41,589 nucleotides of DNA from Holophagae bacterium (GCA_029263455.1 JAJCXM010000009.1:1-41589); one strand, 5' to 3'; numbered from the stretch's first letter, positions 23,932 to 32,128 are shown. The notes: a model not told the origin generated them from the sequence alone. Numbers and translations: made by a program.

Positions 23932-25209
23932 ATGGGATTGTGGAACAAACTCTTTCAACGTGAATCAAACGTAGCCGAACCGGATGGCCGTGGCCCTAAC
24001 GAACGGGATGAGGCCGGACGAACGCCTCTGCATGATGCGGCGAGCCAAGGTGACTTGAAACAAATCAAGTCCCTGCTAGGGCGGGGCGCTCATCCTCTGT
24101 ATGAAGATCTACGCGGGGTGAAACCGCTCGACTTGGCGGAAAAAGGAAGCCCTGAAGCAGCTGCCATGATTGAAGGCATGGGCCCATTCCTCCATGTCGC
24201 CACCGATCGAGGCAATGTGGCCGAAGTAAGAGCGTTGCTTAAAAATGGCGCACCGGTTGATTATCGAGATTTAGACGGCAACACCCCGCTCATTAAGGCC
24301 GTTGGCCATGGCGACGAGGCACTGGTCCAGACATTGTTGGACCAGGCGCAACCTCGCCTCGAAGCGCGTAACTATCACGGCGAAACCGCCATCCTCACTG
24401 CGGCCGTTCATAACCATTCGGATATTGCTAAAGCGCTCCTTGCAAAGTCTCACGGCGAGGATGTGAATATTACCGATGAATTGGGCCGAACGTCTCTGAT
24501 TGAAGCGGTCCGTGAAAACAATGTGGAAGTGACGCGGGCCTTGCTTGAAGCAGGCGCGGATCCCAATGTGAAGAATCTCGCCGGCGAATCGGCCACTCAT
24601 GTGGCGGCCCGTTCTCGCAATCCTAACCTGATAGATGAGCTCGTGAATCACGGGGCAGATCTTTATCTAAGGAATGACCAAGGCCTCACGCCACGCGAGA
24701 TTGCCCAAGCTCAGGGATTCCCATCGGTGGAACGTTTGATTGAAGATTATGAGCTACGCGCCTTTCTGGGAGTGGAAGGCCGTAGGGATCAACAACCGAA
24801 GGTGCGTGTCACCGAACGTGAATTGGGACAGGCGCTCGCGGCCGATCTGAGACCCTTTGTGGAACAAGATTTGGAAGGCCGCAAGCTGGAGGTCAGTGAC
24901 CACCCCGAAGGTCGTTTTCATGTCGGAAGAACGAGTGATGGCGAACTGGTCACCCTCCACCAAAGCCAAGACGGCCTGTGGCAGTTTTCGGTATCCAGTG
25001 GGCAAACCCGCATTGAAGGCAACACGATTGACTACCTGGAACAGGTGCGAGGTATGGCTCGCCACGATGCTGTTTGGGAGCTCAACGAAGCCAATGATTC
25101 TCATGATCGGATGATCAAACGAGACCATGTGCATGGGCTACCGGGCCAAAGTGAATTGCGCATGCCGGGCACGGCGCCTAACCCACCTGAACCTGAAATC
25201 AGTCTTTAA
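23932..25209 (+). CDS. Ankyrin-repeat protein with the same C-terminal domain as the primase
   Basis: A 425-residue protein. Ankyrin repeats run from about residue 25 to 275 (about seven; e.g. GRTPLHDAASQGDLKQIKSL, GNTPLIKAVGHGDEALVQTL, GRTSLIEAVRENNVEVTRAL). Residues about 298-390 repeat the C-terminal domain of the primase upstream (QALAADLRPFVEQ... HVGRTSDGELVTLHQ... GNTIDYLEQ). AAGGAG precedes ATG 23932. Ankyrin repeats mediate protein contacts, so it may partner with the primase or with a target in the recipient. The short gap to the coupling-protein genes would allow it to be a T4SS effector, but I saw no secretion signal to prove that. Confidence 0.85.
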   Translation: MGLWNKLFQRESNVAEPDGRGPNERDEAGRTPLHDAASQGDLKQIKSLLGRGAHPLYEDLRGVKPLDLAEKGSPEAAAMIEGMGPFLHVATDRGNVAEVRALLKNGAPVDYRDLDGNTPLIKAVGHGDEALVQTLLDQAQPRLEARNYHGETAILTAAVHNHSDIAKALLAKSHGEDVNITDELGRTSLIEAVRENNVEVTRALLEAGADPNVKNLAGESATHVAARSRNPNLIDELVNHGADLYLRNDQGLTPREIAQAQGFPSVERLIEDYELRAFLGVEGRRDQQPKVRVTERELGQALAADLRPFVEQDLEGRKLEVSDHPEGRFHVGRTSDGELVTLHQSQDGLWQFSVSSGQTRIEGNTIDYLEQVRGMARHDAVWELNEANDSHDRMIKRDHVHGLPGQSELRMPGTAPNPPEPEISL

Positions 25210-25218
25210 GGAATCCCC

Positions 25219-25548
25219 ATGTCTGAATCCAGCCGTACATCAAGCCCCAAGAATCCACGGGCGCCCTGGTGGCCAACGCTCTTGCTTATGGGCGTTGGTG
25301 TCCAGTATGGGCGTATGTTGTTTGAGGTTTCTCTGCCCACGACATGGACGTCGATCGATAGAGTCCTCGATTTGCTTGTGCTGGCGTCGCCGGCCATCGT
25401 CAAGGTACCCGGTTTCTATGTCCTCAGTTTTATGACCTTCATGGCCCTCTTTGAGATCGCTTACCTCATTCGCCGATGTTTTGTGTGGCTGCTACCAGGA
25501 AAAGGCAGCCTGACTAAAGGGTCCTTGGCCAAAGTGGAGTTGTCATGA
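25219..25548 (+). CDS. Small membrane protein preceding the coupling protein
   Basis: A 109-residue protein with a Ser/Pro-rich cytoplasmic start and two or three transmembrane segments (about 18-35, 46-60 and 66-85). The basic C-terminus is cytoplasmic. AAGGAAT precedes ATG 25219 and the stop overlaps the VirD4-like start (ATGA). It may be a membrane partner of the coupling protein, similar in position to the small genes beside traD/traG in other elements. Not recognised. Confidence 0.62.
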   Translation: MSESSRTSSPKNPRAPWWPTLLLMGVGVQYGRMLFEVSLPTTWTSIDRVLDLLVLASPAIVKVPGFYVLSFMTFMALFEIAYLIRRCFVWLLPGKGSLTKGSLAKVELS

Positions 25549-27305
25549 TCAAAGTCATCGGATGTTGGACGGTTGGCTTGATGTGGCTGATTTTGTGGCC
25601 CGAAACCTGGATGATGGAATCCCAATTCCAGTCACCTCTATATATAAAGATAAGTAGCATCGTCTTATCTGGCGTGCTTGGGCTCGGATTCATGGGCCTG
25701 TATCATGCGCTGCGAATCCGAAGAACCACCAAGCGTGGCAAAGACTACGAAGGTCATGTGGTTCGTGCTCATGAAATGCAGCTCATTCTTGAGCGGACCG
25801 AACTATGGAACGCCATCAAGTCTTGGAAGATCCCAAGAACGGATCGCAATCAAGTTTGGATCGGCCGTTCCCTGTTAACCGGTAAGGATGTCTATCTCAA
25901 CAAGGAAGATCTCTTCAAAGGCATTTTGGTTATTGGCAGTGCCGGCACTGGCAAGACCGCACGCTATATGAAAACCGTGGCCAAGCAGTTGCTGGACGAT
26001 GACAAGAGTTCGTTCCTCTATTTCGCGCTCAAGGCCGAAGACGCGATTGAGTTCAAGGACTGGCTAAAGGACGGAGGCCAGAAACCCCTTTGCTGGTCGA
26101 TGTCGTCTTTGGTGGATCTTACACGCGAACCTTCAGGCGCTATCGAGCCTGGCCGATTCACGGCTTTGGTGGAAGGCGCCATGCACGCTTTAGGTCACCT
26201 CAGTAATGACAAGTTCTGGACGTCTACCTTCAATTCCCATTTGCTGGAACATGTGATGGCCCTGAGCATGGATGGTTCAGCTGACTTTGGATCCGCCTAC
26301 GCGCGTTACGCCGCGACCATCAGCGGGAAACCCAACCCCACCCAACTCGAACAAAGTCTGTTGGCTACGGGTCGAGCGATTTTTCAAGACTACGCTTCGC
26401 CGGTGAGCCGCGTTCATCTGCTTTATGCGCCGTCACCGGGTGGTGTGCATGTCGGTCCGCTATATCTGGCTCGTGGACACAGAGCTCGTAATTTGCAAAC
26501 CCGCGAAATCCACTTCGCTGCAGAAGCGATGTTGTTGCCTTCGGGGGTCTATGAAGTGCCGCGAGGCGGCCGGATGCCGTGGACATGGGACCTGATGCGT
26601 CAAGGCTATTCGTTTATCTTGCCCCCGCCTGGCTCGGCGTCCTCTGCTGAAATCTTCGCGCTGAACTTGATCAAGCAATCGGCTTTTGCGTGGATCGCTG
26701 AAGACGTGGGTAGTCCTAACTCTCAACTGCTCAAACGTGATGCCGAGGACCGTCACCGCCTCATCTTCCTTCAGGATGAAGGGCATAACTTCGTCACGTT
26801 AGAAGGTCAATTCAATGACATCATGGCGTTGCAGCAATTCCGGCAAGCGGGCCTGGTCAACATCTTAGCCAGCCAATCGTTTTCCGCCTTCCGCAAGTCC
26901 AAGAACGCGGAAATCAATGACAACTTCTTTGCCAATTTGGGCTGCCAGATTTATCTGTCGGTGCAGGGCAAAGAGCGTGAATCGGTGATCAAGACGATTG
27001 GCAAATGCCGCATGAAACGGCTTGAACGCAATTACTCAAGATCCCAACGCCATGGTGGCCGTGACGCGGCCATGGATGATGCCGGCAACTTAATGGCCTC
27101 AGGTCCGACCGTCTCGGTGGCTGAGAACGTCCGAGAAATCGAAACCGAATTCATCACCGCAGAAGATTTCAAACGGCTGCCTGGCGGTGTGTCCGTCTGC
27201 GTTCGTCAAGAACATTTCGATGACGTGATCTTCTGCCCTTATCACGATCGTGTCCATTTCCATTGGGTGGGTAAGAAAGCCGTTGAAAGGAAAGAAGCAT
27301 GTTAA
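25545..27305 (+). CDS. VirD4/TraD-like type IV coupling protein ATPase
   Basis: Docks the relaxosome or substrate at the T4SS and pumps DNA. Its 586 residues contain two N-terminal transmembrane segments (about 6-20 and 30-50), Walker A GSAGTGKT at 131-138, and Walker B IFLQDEGH with Asp411-Glu412, the position typical of T4CPs. A QFRQAGLVNILASQS segment follows around residues 428-442. The C-terminal VRQEHFDD region is short, so the usual all-alpha or extended C-terminus is limited. It overlaps the upstream small membrane gene. Together with the VirB4- and VirB10-like genes this makes the element self-transmissible in principle, although no relaxase is in the window. Confidence 0.88.
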   Translation: MIKVIGCWTVGLMWLILWPETWMMESQFQSPLYIKISSIVLSGVLGLGFMGLYHALRIRRTTKRGKDYEGHVVRAHEMQLILERTELWNAIKSWKIPRTDRNQVWIGRSLLTGKDVYLNKEDLFKGILVIGSAGTGKTARYMKTVAKQLLDDDKSSFLYFALKAEDAIEFKDWLKDGGQKPLCWSMSSLVDLTREPSGAIEPGRFTALVEGAMHALGHLSNDKFWTSTFNSHLLEHVMALSMDGSADFGSAYARYAATISGKPNPTQLEQSLLATGRAIFQDYASPVSRVHLLYAPSPGGVHVGPLYLARGHRARNLQTREIHFAAEAMLLPSGVYEVPRGGRMPWTWDLMRQGYSFILPPPGSASSAEIFALNLIKQSAFAWIAEDVGSPNSQLLKRDAEDRHRLIFLQDEGHNFVTLEGQFNDIMALQQFRQAGLVNILASQSFSAFRKSKNAEINDNFFANLGCQIYLSVQGKERESVIKTIGKCRMKRLERNYSRSQRHGGRDAAMDDAGNLMASGPTVSVAENVREIETEFITAEDFKRLPGGVSVCVRQEHFDDVIFCPYHDRVHFHWVGKKAVERKEAC

Positions 27306-29908
27306 TCCTATTGAGCTTAATCGCACAATTTACCGTCACGTCTACGAGTCCGTCGGAATGGGGTGTTTCGGACAGTACCGCACTCATGGACGTGACGGTT
27401 CGCAACGACAGCGGCGCCACCGTCCATGGTTCGATCGAAGTGGACATGATCGGCTGCACGCCAGCTGGAGATCTTAATATCACGGTGCTAGATGGCACCT
27501 GGTCGAGTTGGTTGGCGGGTACGAGTCGAACCGTCACCATCGCGGCGCATCTTTACGCCTTGTCCAGTTGCACAGCATGTACAAGTGCCAGTTTGGCTGT
27601 GTCGATTCGGGAACTGGATGGGACGCTGACTGTTGCCTCCGGGCAGGTCAACTTGACGTTACCTCAATCGGGTGTGGCGATTGTGGAACGAGCAGCACGC
27701 TTGAAGAACCCACTTCCCAATGGCGGGTATATCGCTCATTCCGATGAAATCCCGGTCCAATTGACGACCAAGCATCCGATTGTGACACCCAAAAGTGATG
27801 CATCGACCAAAGTCTTCTTTGCGTTTGATTGGGACACTTATGGTCATGCGCCGAATACGATGTGGGATTATTTCGTCTATCCCATCGCGACGGGCTGTGG
27901 CCTGATTCATTTGACATGGGCAGCTGGCGAGATTCCCCATCACGCGCAACGACTGGTGGATCAAACGGGACTCGTCGCCGGCGCTACAGCAGGCGTGATA
28001 CCTCTGGCTCCGTTAGGAGGCGGGGGAGGGCAGTCGGGCGGACCGGGAAGCGGCTGGAACTTCTTTGATATCGGCGAGCTTGTGCTTTCGTGTGCCGGCG
28101 GCACCATTCGCTCAGCTCTAAGTTATGCATCACCGCCGTACATGATGGTCCTCGATGTGTTTCAACCTCCCGCGGTCATTCGGGAAGCAGCGATCTTCCT
28201 GGGTCGTCCCACCAATTGTGAACCCGGACCGGTTACTTTTGGCCCAGCTCCGGGCTCTTCGTTCCGAATGGACGTGATTCAGGCCACGACCACAGGCGAT
28301 GTGGCCTGCAACATCACGGTGCCGAATGCCTGGAAAACAGGCACGCAATTGAGCAGCCAGTATGCCATTACTTGGAGACATTTACAGGGCACGACCATCG
28401 ATGTCCTTGGCTTTGGCAACCCGAGTGCGTTGTCCTTGAATACGAGTGGCGTCAACTGGCAGACACATAGTCAAATTGAGGCGTTGATAGAACATCTCCC
28501 TAGTGGATCGATGGTGTCTGTACGAAGCCCTTTGGTACCGCTCTCGATCAAACGTGTGTCTTCAAGTTTCACGGGCGCCGAGAGTCCGGCCGATGCATTT
28601 CTTGACCCAGGCGAGACGGAAGTCGTCACCTGGTCGTTGATGAACACGTTTGCTGATGCGGTGACATCGCTGACTGTGAATCTTGAGGAATCACCGGATT
28701 GGCAGGCTTCAAGTGGCGTTTCAACGCCGCCGAGCTCTAGTCTCCCCGGAATGACCTCGTCGACTGTCGTAACTACACATGAGTTGCTCGCATCGCCCTG
28801 CTGTATATCGGTCGAAGCAGCATTGCGCCATACCTATATATATAGAGGAGTGCAATTCGATGTACCGCTGATGTTGCCTTTCCGCATCTCGGCCGATGAC
28901 GCTGAAATTTCCACATCGATTGATCAAACGTGGGTCCCTTCCGTGGGGACATGGAACGGAACCAGTGTGACGCCGGGCGGAAGTGGAACCGGCTGGAACT
29001 GGGCAGGTGGAGCCTGGTCGGTCCAAGGAGATGAGGTCAATACCGATTCGGTCTATATCCTGACATCCCCAGTCTTGTCTCGGTCAGACCATGATCGCTT
29101 GCTTCTCAACCATATGCCGGGCTTACCGCTAGCGGGAGGAGCCTTGGAGTTTAGAACCCGGACGGATGGGGTATGGAACGACTGGGCAGATTTCCCGCTT
29201 CATGCCGACATCCAAAGTCAACTGAGCTCGGCGTATCGGTACAACAATGGGACGTTCTATACCGATCCCGATAGCTACTTTGCGGGGAAACGCTGTTGGC
29301 GATTACGGCAGCTGAGTGACATCCACAGTTGGGCAATCGATGTACCGTTAGAGGGCGACGAATTACAGTTGCGGTTTGTGGCACAGGAGCCCTATTGGAC
29401 GTCGGGATGGTCGCACATGTGGTGGCGTATTCTCGATCTCAATTGGGTCCAGACGATTCCCGCGATCGACACTTACCTATTGGAAGCGGAGCTACCAAGT
29501 CCATGTCGTGGATTAGCGGTCATATTCGATGTGGTTCTAGGGAGCTATACGGTCCGTGGTTACGCAACTTTGGATGACTTGGTCAACGACATGCCGTCCT
29601 ATGAAACGTTCACCGTCGGTGAACAGGTCGCCTGGCCATCCCCTCCCGATCCTGACCCCGATCACCCATTCCTTTATATAGAGGTTGTCCGGGCAAGCGA
29701 CGGCGCTAGGCGTATATGGGAGATCCCCATCATGAACCCAACTTGGCAGGGTGGGGAAGTGCCGCCTCTATTAGCCGGCTTGCCTTGGTGGATCACGTCT
29801 GATGTGCTGTATGACCTAGACGAATCTAGCGTCGTCGACATGCTGGATTATGTGCTGTTGATCAATGCCGATTCGTGCGACGTCACCAAACGAGGTTTTG
29901 GGCCATGA
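27299..29908 (+). CDS. Large secreted surface protein with dockerin-like C-terminus
   Basis: An 869-residue protein with a signal peptide (MLILLSLIAQFTVTSTS) and almost entirely beta-rich sequence of immunoglobulin/CARDB-like character (VTVRNDSGATVHGSIEVDM, FLDPGETEVVTWSLMNTF). A Gly-rich linker (PLGGGGGQSGGPGSG) is near residues 239-254. The extreme C-terminus (YDLDESSVVDMLDYVLLINAD) matches one calcium-binding half of a dockerin repeat (DxDxSxxVxxxDxxxLxN), though a dockerin needs two halves. The start overlaps the coupling-protein stop, and its stop overlaps the following propeller gene. It is probably a cell-surface or pilus-tip adhesin for mating contact; that role is inferred from its operon position. 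Confidence 0.72.
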   Translation: MLILLSLIAQFTVTSTSPSEWGVSDSTALMDVTVRNDSGATVHGSIEVDMIGCTPAGDLNITVLDGTWSSWLAGTSRTVTIAAHLYALSSCTACTSASLAVSIRELDGTLTVASGQVNLTLPQSGVAIVERAARLKNPLPNGGYIAHSDEIPVQLTTKHPIVTPKSDASTKVFFAFDWDTYGHAPNTMWDYFVYPIATGCGLIHLTWAAGEIPHHAQRLVDQTGLVAGATAGVIPLAPLGGGGGQSGGPGSGWNFFDIGELVLSCAGGTIRSALSYASPPYMMVLDVFQPPAVIREAAIFLGRPTNCEPGPVTFGPAPGSSFRMDVIQATTTGDVACNITVPNAWKTGTQLSSQYAITWRHLQGTTIDVLGFGNPSALSLNTSGVNWQTHSQIEALIEHLPSGSMVSVRSPLVPLSIKRVSSSFTGAESPADAFLDPGETEVVTWSLMNTFADAVTSLTVNLEESPDWQASSGVSTPPSSSLPGMTSSTVVTTHELLASPCCISVEAALRHTYIYRGVQFDVPLMLPFRISADDAEISTSIDQTWVPSVGTWNGTSVTPGGSGTGWNWAGGAWSVQGDEVNTDSVYILTSPVLSRSDHDRLLLNHMPGLPLAGGALEFRTRTDGVWNDWADFPLHADIQSQLSSAYRYNNGTFYTDPDSYFAGKRCWRLRQLSDIHSWAIDVPLEGDELQLRFVAQEPYWTSGWSHMWWRILDLNWVQTIPAIDTYLLEAELPSPCRGLAVIFDVVLGSYTVRGYATLDDLVNDMPSYETFTVGEQVAWPSPPDPDPDHPFLYIEVVRASDGARRIWEIPIMNPTWQGGEVPPLLAGLPWWITSDVLYDLDESSVVDMLDYVLLINADSCDVTKRGFGP

Positions 29909-30855
29909 TGATGCTCGCCTTCGTTTGGCTCCTGGCCCGTGAACTGCCCAGCCTTTCGGCCCAGGTTGTTGGTCGCATCGAATGTGGCCGCGTGGCGGCC
30001 ATTCATCATGGATCCGATGCGGTCTATGTCATTGATGAGGATGGCGTCATTCTTCGATTGGTCTTGGACGGTCGCGAGCGTCATCGATGGGGACGAACAG
30101 GGCAGGGGCCCGGTGAAATCGAGCTGCCGATCACGTGTCTTTGGACAACGGGCGATCAGCTGGTCGTCAGCGATCGAGCGGGCAAGTCGACGCATCGCTA
30201 CCAGTCGAAAGATGGATCCCTGATCGACTCGAAACGATATGGGCAACCTTTGTTCTATCGATCCGATCGGTTGATTGATCTGGTGTTAACACCTCAAGAC
30301 TTTAGCCAATCATATGCACCGGTGGAAGTGGTTCTTTTCCGCGAAGGAAAAGAACTTGAGCGCATCCCACTCTCTGGCGAGGGATCCCGAGCCCTTTTAT
30401 TCCAGACCGGGGTGGTGGTGCTTGGTAATCACGTGTTGGTGGGTACCCAAACGAGCATTGAAGGAATCGTCGACCTGGTCGTACTCGACATGACCACCGG
30501 GACGGTTGTCCGCAAGAGTCAAGTGCCCCTTCTCGATCGACGAGGAAGTGATGCCAATGACTTGATTGCGGAGCGTGCGGGTTCCAACCCAACGTTAACG
30601 ATCCCTGTCGTTCAGGGCTGGACGGCGAGCCTTGAACTGAAGGGTTGGGTGATGACGGAACATACGGCCGTCACAGACTATCGCGTCATCCGCATCATTC
30701 GTCTGAATGAGAAGGACGATATTGCGTTTCGGCTTGACTACCCCAAGAACGAATCGAGCTGGAGCTTTGTCCAGCATATGAAAGAACGACGGTGGCTTGC
30801 TTACAACGGAAGTGAACTCGTTGTGTTTGATGTTGAGCCACCCTACGAATTGTGA
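29905..30855 (+). CDS. Six-bladed beta-propeller protein (propeller 3) in the transfer operon
   Basis: A 316-residue homologue of the proteins at 2960 and 4538, with a signal peptide (MMMLAFVWLLARELPSLSAQ). It has the blade motif WGRTGQGPGEIELP near residues 62-75, the same GxGPGE box. ATG 29905 overlaps the upstream stop (ATGA). Unlike the first two, it is in the same GC range as the T4SS genes and co-transcribed with the surface protein at 27299 and the Cys-ended small protein at 31390. It may have been recruited to the conjugation machinery. Family by motif; ligand unknown. Confidence 0.8.
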   Translation: MMMLAFVWLLARELPSLSAQVVGRIECGRVAAIHHGSDAVYVIDEDGVILRLVLDGRERHRWGRTGQGPGEIELPITCLWTTGDQLVVSDRAGKSTHRYQSKDGSLIDSKRYGQPLFYRSDRLIDLVLTPQDFSQSYAPVEVVLFREGKELERIPLSGEGSRALLFQTGVVVLGNHVLVGTQTSIEGIVDLVVLDMTTGTVVRKSQVPLLDRRGSDANDLIAERAGSNPTLTIPVVQGWTASLELKGWVMTEHTAVTDYRVIRIIRLNEKDDIAFRLDYPKNESSWSFVQHMKERRWLAYNGSELVVFDVEPPYEL

Positions 30856-30871
30856 GGAAAGAGGAGGAAGC

Positions 30872-31393
30872 ATGTATTTGATCATGGTGTTAGGGATGTG
30901 TCAGGAAACGACCGTTAGCCCGGTGCAATTTCAAGCGTTCGCCTGGTATATGAGTTACGACGACGTTCGTGCTCTTGTTGCCGAAAAGGAATGGACCGTC
31001 TTGAAGGAGAAGGCACCGAAGAAGCGCCGATTTGGGGGCCACGGTGACTTGAAAGTGAGTTTGGATGCCGGAGAAGGGCTTGTGTTTCATATCAGCTTTT
31101 CGTTTGACGAAAAGGGCTTGAAACAAGTGTTCCTGGTTGACCATTCCGAGTATCGGAAGGACAGAGATATTCACGCGCGTTACGCGCAGTTACGGCAACA
31201 AATGATCGACAAGGGTTGGCGGGTTGAGGATCAACCCAAGATCGAAGATATCTTCGACAACTTAGTTGCCGAGGACGATGGCGGCCGATTAGAAATGCGG
31301 GAAGAGCGTATGCCGTTGGAAGTCAAAAGCACCATCACCCTGCGTTACAAGCGCCTAAAAGCGCCACATCGATTGAAAGGAGTCGAGTTATGA
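30872..31393 (+). CDS. Unknown protein with hydrophobic N-terminus
   Basis: A 173-residue protein with a strong AGGAGGAAG ribosome-binding site. The first ten residues are hydrophobic (YLIMVLGMC), possibly a weak signal. The remainder is Lys/Glu-rich and soluble (LKVSLDAGEGLVFHISFSF, LRQQMIDKGWRVED). It looks like a compact alpha/beta domain. The stop overlaps the next start (ATGA). Not recognised; it is part of the tail of the transfer operon with propeller 3. Confidence 0.62.
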   Translation: MYLIMVLGMCQETTVSPVQFQAFAWYMSYDDVRALVAEKEWTVLKEKAPKKRRFGGHGDLKVSLDAGEGLVFHISFSFDEKGLKQVFLVDHSEYRKDRDIHARYAQLRQQMIDKGWRVEDQPKIEDIFDNLVAEDDGGRLEMREERMPLEVKSTITLRYKRLKAPHRLKGVEL

Positions 31394-31575
31394 GTGTATT
31401 GATCCCTTTTGCCATGGCTGTTGCCAGCCTATTTACGATGATACGGGGCCCTATAGTGTTCCCTTGTCGATTGGTGGCCACGGTGACGTCAGGCTGCAAC
31501 GTCGTCCAGTATTACCAATGTGATTTACCTGATGGAAGCGTGGCTGTCTACACGGTCCACGAACACAATTGTTAA
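31390..31575 (+). CDS. Small secreted Cys-rich protein (peptide 4)
   Basis: A 61-residue protein with an N-terminal signal-like hydrophobic stretch (VLIPFAMAVASLFTM) and four Cys residues in the mature part, including a Cys as the last residue (VHEHNC). It overlaps the gene upstream by ATGA and is followed by a stem-loop at 31584-31601. Its pairing with a six-bladed propeller and a Cys-ended tail parallels the peptide loci at 2146-4461, although the Gly-rich GxGC ending is absent. Function unknown. Confidence 0.65.
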   Translation: MSVLIPFAMAVASLFTMIRGPIVFPCRLVATVTSGCNVVQYYQCDLPDGSVAVYTVHEHNC

Positions 31576-31583
31576 GAATAAAG

Positions 31584-31601
31584 GGGGCTTACCAAAGCCC
31601 C
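31584..31601 (+). terminator. Stem-loop at the end of the transfer operon
   Basis: GGGGCTT (31584-31590) pairs with AAGCCCC (31595-31601) over a 4-base loop. It is followed by A/T-rich sequence but no continuous T-run. It fits the end of the long plus-strand operon. Confidence 0.5.
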
Positions 31602-31690
31602 TAATATAGGACTGGAACAAATTCGTTTCGTAGGAATCGTCTAATACTATATATATAAGGTAAACGGATGTGATGGGGAAAAGAGGCAAC

Positions 31691-31951
31691 ATGGAAAAGA
31701 ATTATGGCCGTAAAGACTATGCAGATTTCGCGCACGTTTCGGAGACGATTCCAGCTGATGAACCGGTGTTCCTATTGCGAGCTCAAGATGTGAACGCCGC
31801 ACGCACGATTCGTTATTGGGCAGATCAGCACGAGAAATCAGGAGGCGATCCTAAACTCTGTGATTTGGCACGTGAACACGCGAAGCGGATGGATGATTGG
31901 CCCATAAAAAAGGTGGCTGATATGGCGATGTTCGTCGCCGATGAAAAGTAG
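31691..31951 (+). CDS. Small soluble protein, unknown plasmid family
   Basis: An 86-residue soluble protein, reading ADEPVFLLRAQDVNAARTIRYWADQ in short overlapping parts and ending in a KKVADMAMFVADEK tail. The EPVFLLRAQD start resembles small orphan proteins found on plasmids and prophages whose role is unknown. GAGG lies before ATG 31691; in-frame GTG 31670 and ATG 31673 are possible alternatives. It stands alone between the transfer operon and the ncRNA unit, whose promoter begins 16 bases after its stop. Confidence 0.62.
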   Translation: MEKNYGRKDYADFAHVSETIPADEPVFLLRAQDVNAARTIRYWADQHEKSGGDPKLCDLAREHAKRMDDWPIKKVADMAMFVADEK

Positions 31952-31966
31952 CCGTCAACGGACAAC

Positions 31967-31995
31967 TTGACCATCAAGCTGAGAGGCCCTATATT
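31967..31995 (+). promoter_or_regulatory. Sigma70-like promoter of the I-F-repeat-like RNA
   Basis: TTGACC (31967-31972), 17-base spacer, TATATT (31990-31995). Transcription would start about 7 bases later, at 32001-32003, exactly at the first repeat-like hairpin. The spacing is ideal. Confidence 0.72.
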
Positions 31996-31998
31996 GAA

Positions 31999-32094
31999 TT
32001 TGACTGCCGAACAGGCAGCTCAGAAATTAGACTGATGTATTTACATTTAACTGCCGTACAGGCAGGAAAAGCCCGCAAATCACGCGGGCTTTTT
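31999..32094 (+). ncRNA. Small RNA with two type I-F CRISPR-repeat-like hairpins
   Basis: Between a promoter (31967-31995) and a terminator (32067-32094) lie two hairpins. The first, CTGCCGAACAGGCAG (32004-32018), is followed by CTCAGAAA (32019-32026). The second, CTGCCGTACAGGCAG, is at 32051-32065. The known type I-F repeat is a 28-mer whose core reads ACTGCCGTACAGGCAG followed by CTTAGAAA. The first unit matches its 24-base core and handle at 22 of 24 positions, and the second hairpin matches 16 of 16 core bases but not the handle. The interval between units is 19 bases, not the usual 32, and there is no cas gene in the window. This is not a normal CRISPR array. It fits a solitary-repeat-unit RNA, the type reported as RNA anti-CRISPR (Racr) on phages and plasmids, or a decayed mini-array. 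Confidence 0.7.
32067..32094 (+). terminator. Rho-independent terminator of the I-F-like RNA
   Basis: GCCCGC (32071-32076) pairs with GCGGGC (32084-32089) over a 7-base loop, extended by A/T pairs, and followed by a T-run (32090-32094). It is the clearest intrinsic terminator in the window and may also stop the convergent minus-strand operon. Confidence 0.85.
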
Positions 32095-32128
32095 GTTATT
32101 AGTAGCCAGTAGCCCGGCTAGGAGCCAT

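Noticed and set aside
31999-32065. Ordinary CRISPR array
   Set aside because: Only two repeat-like units, a 19-base interval instead of about 32, no match of the second unit beyond the hairpin core, and no cas genes in 41 kb.
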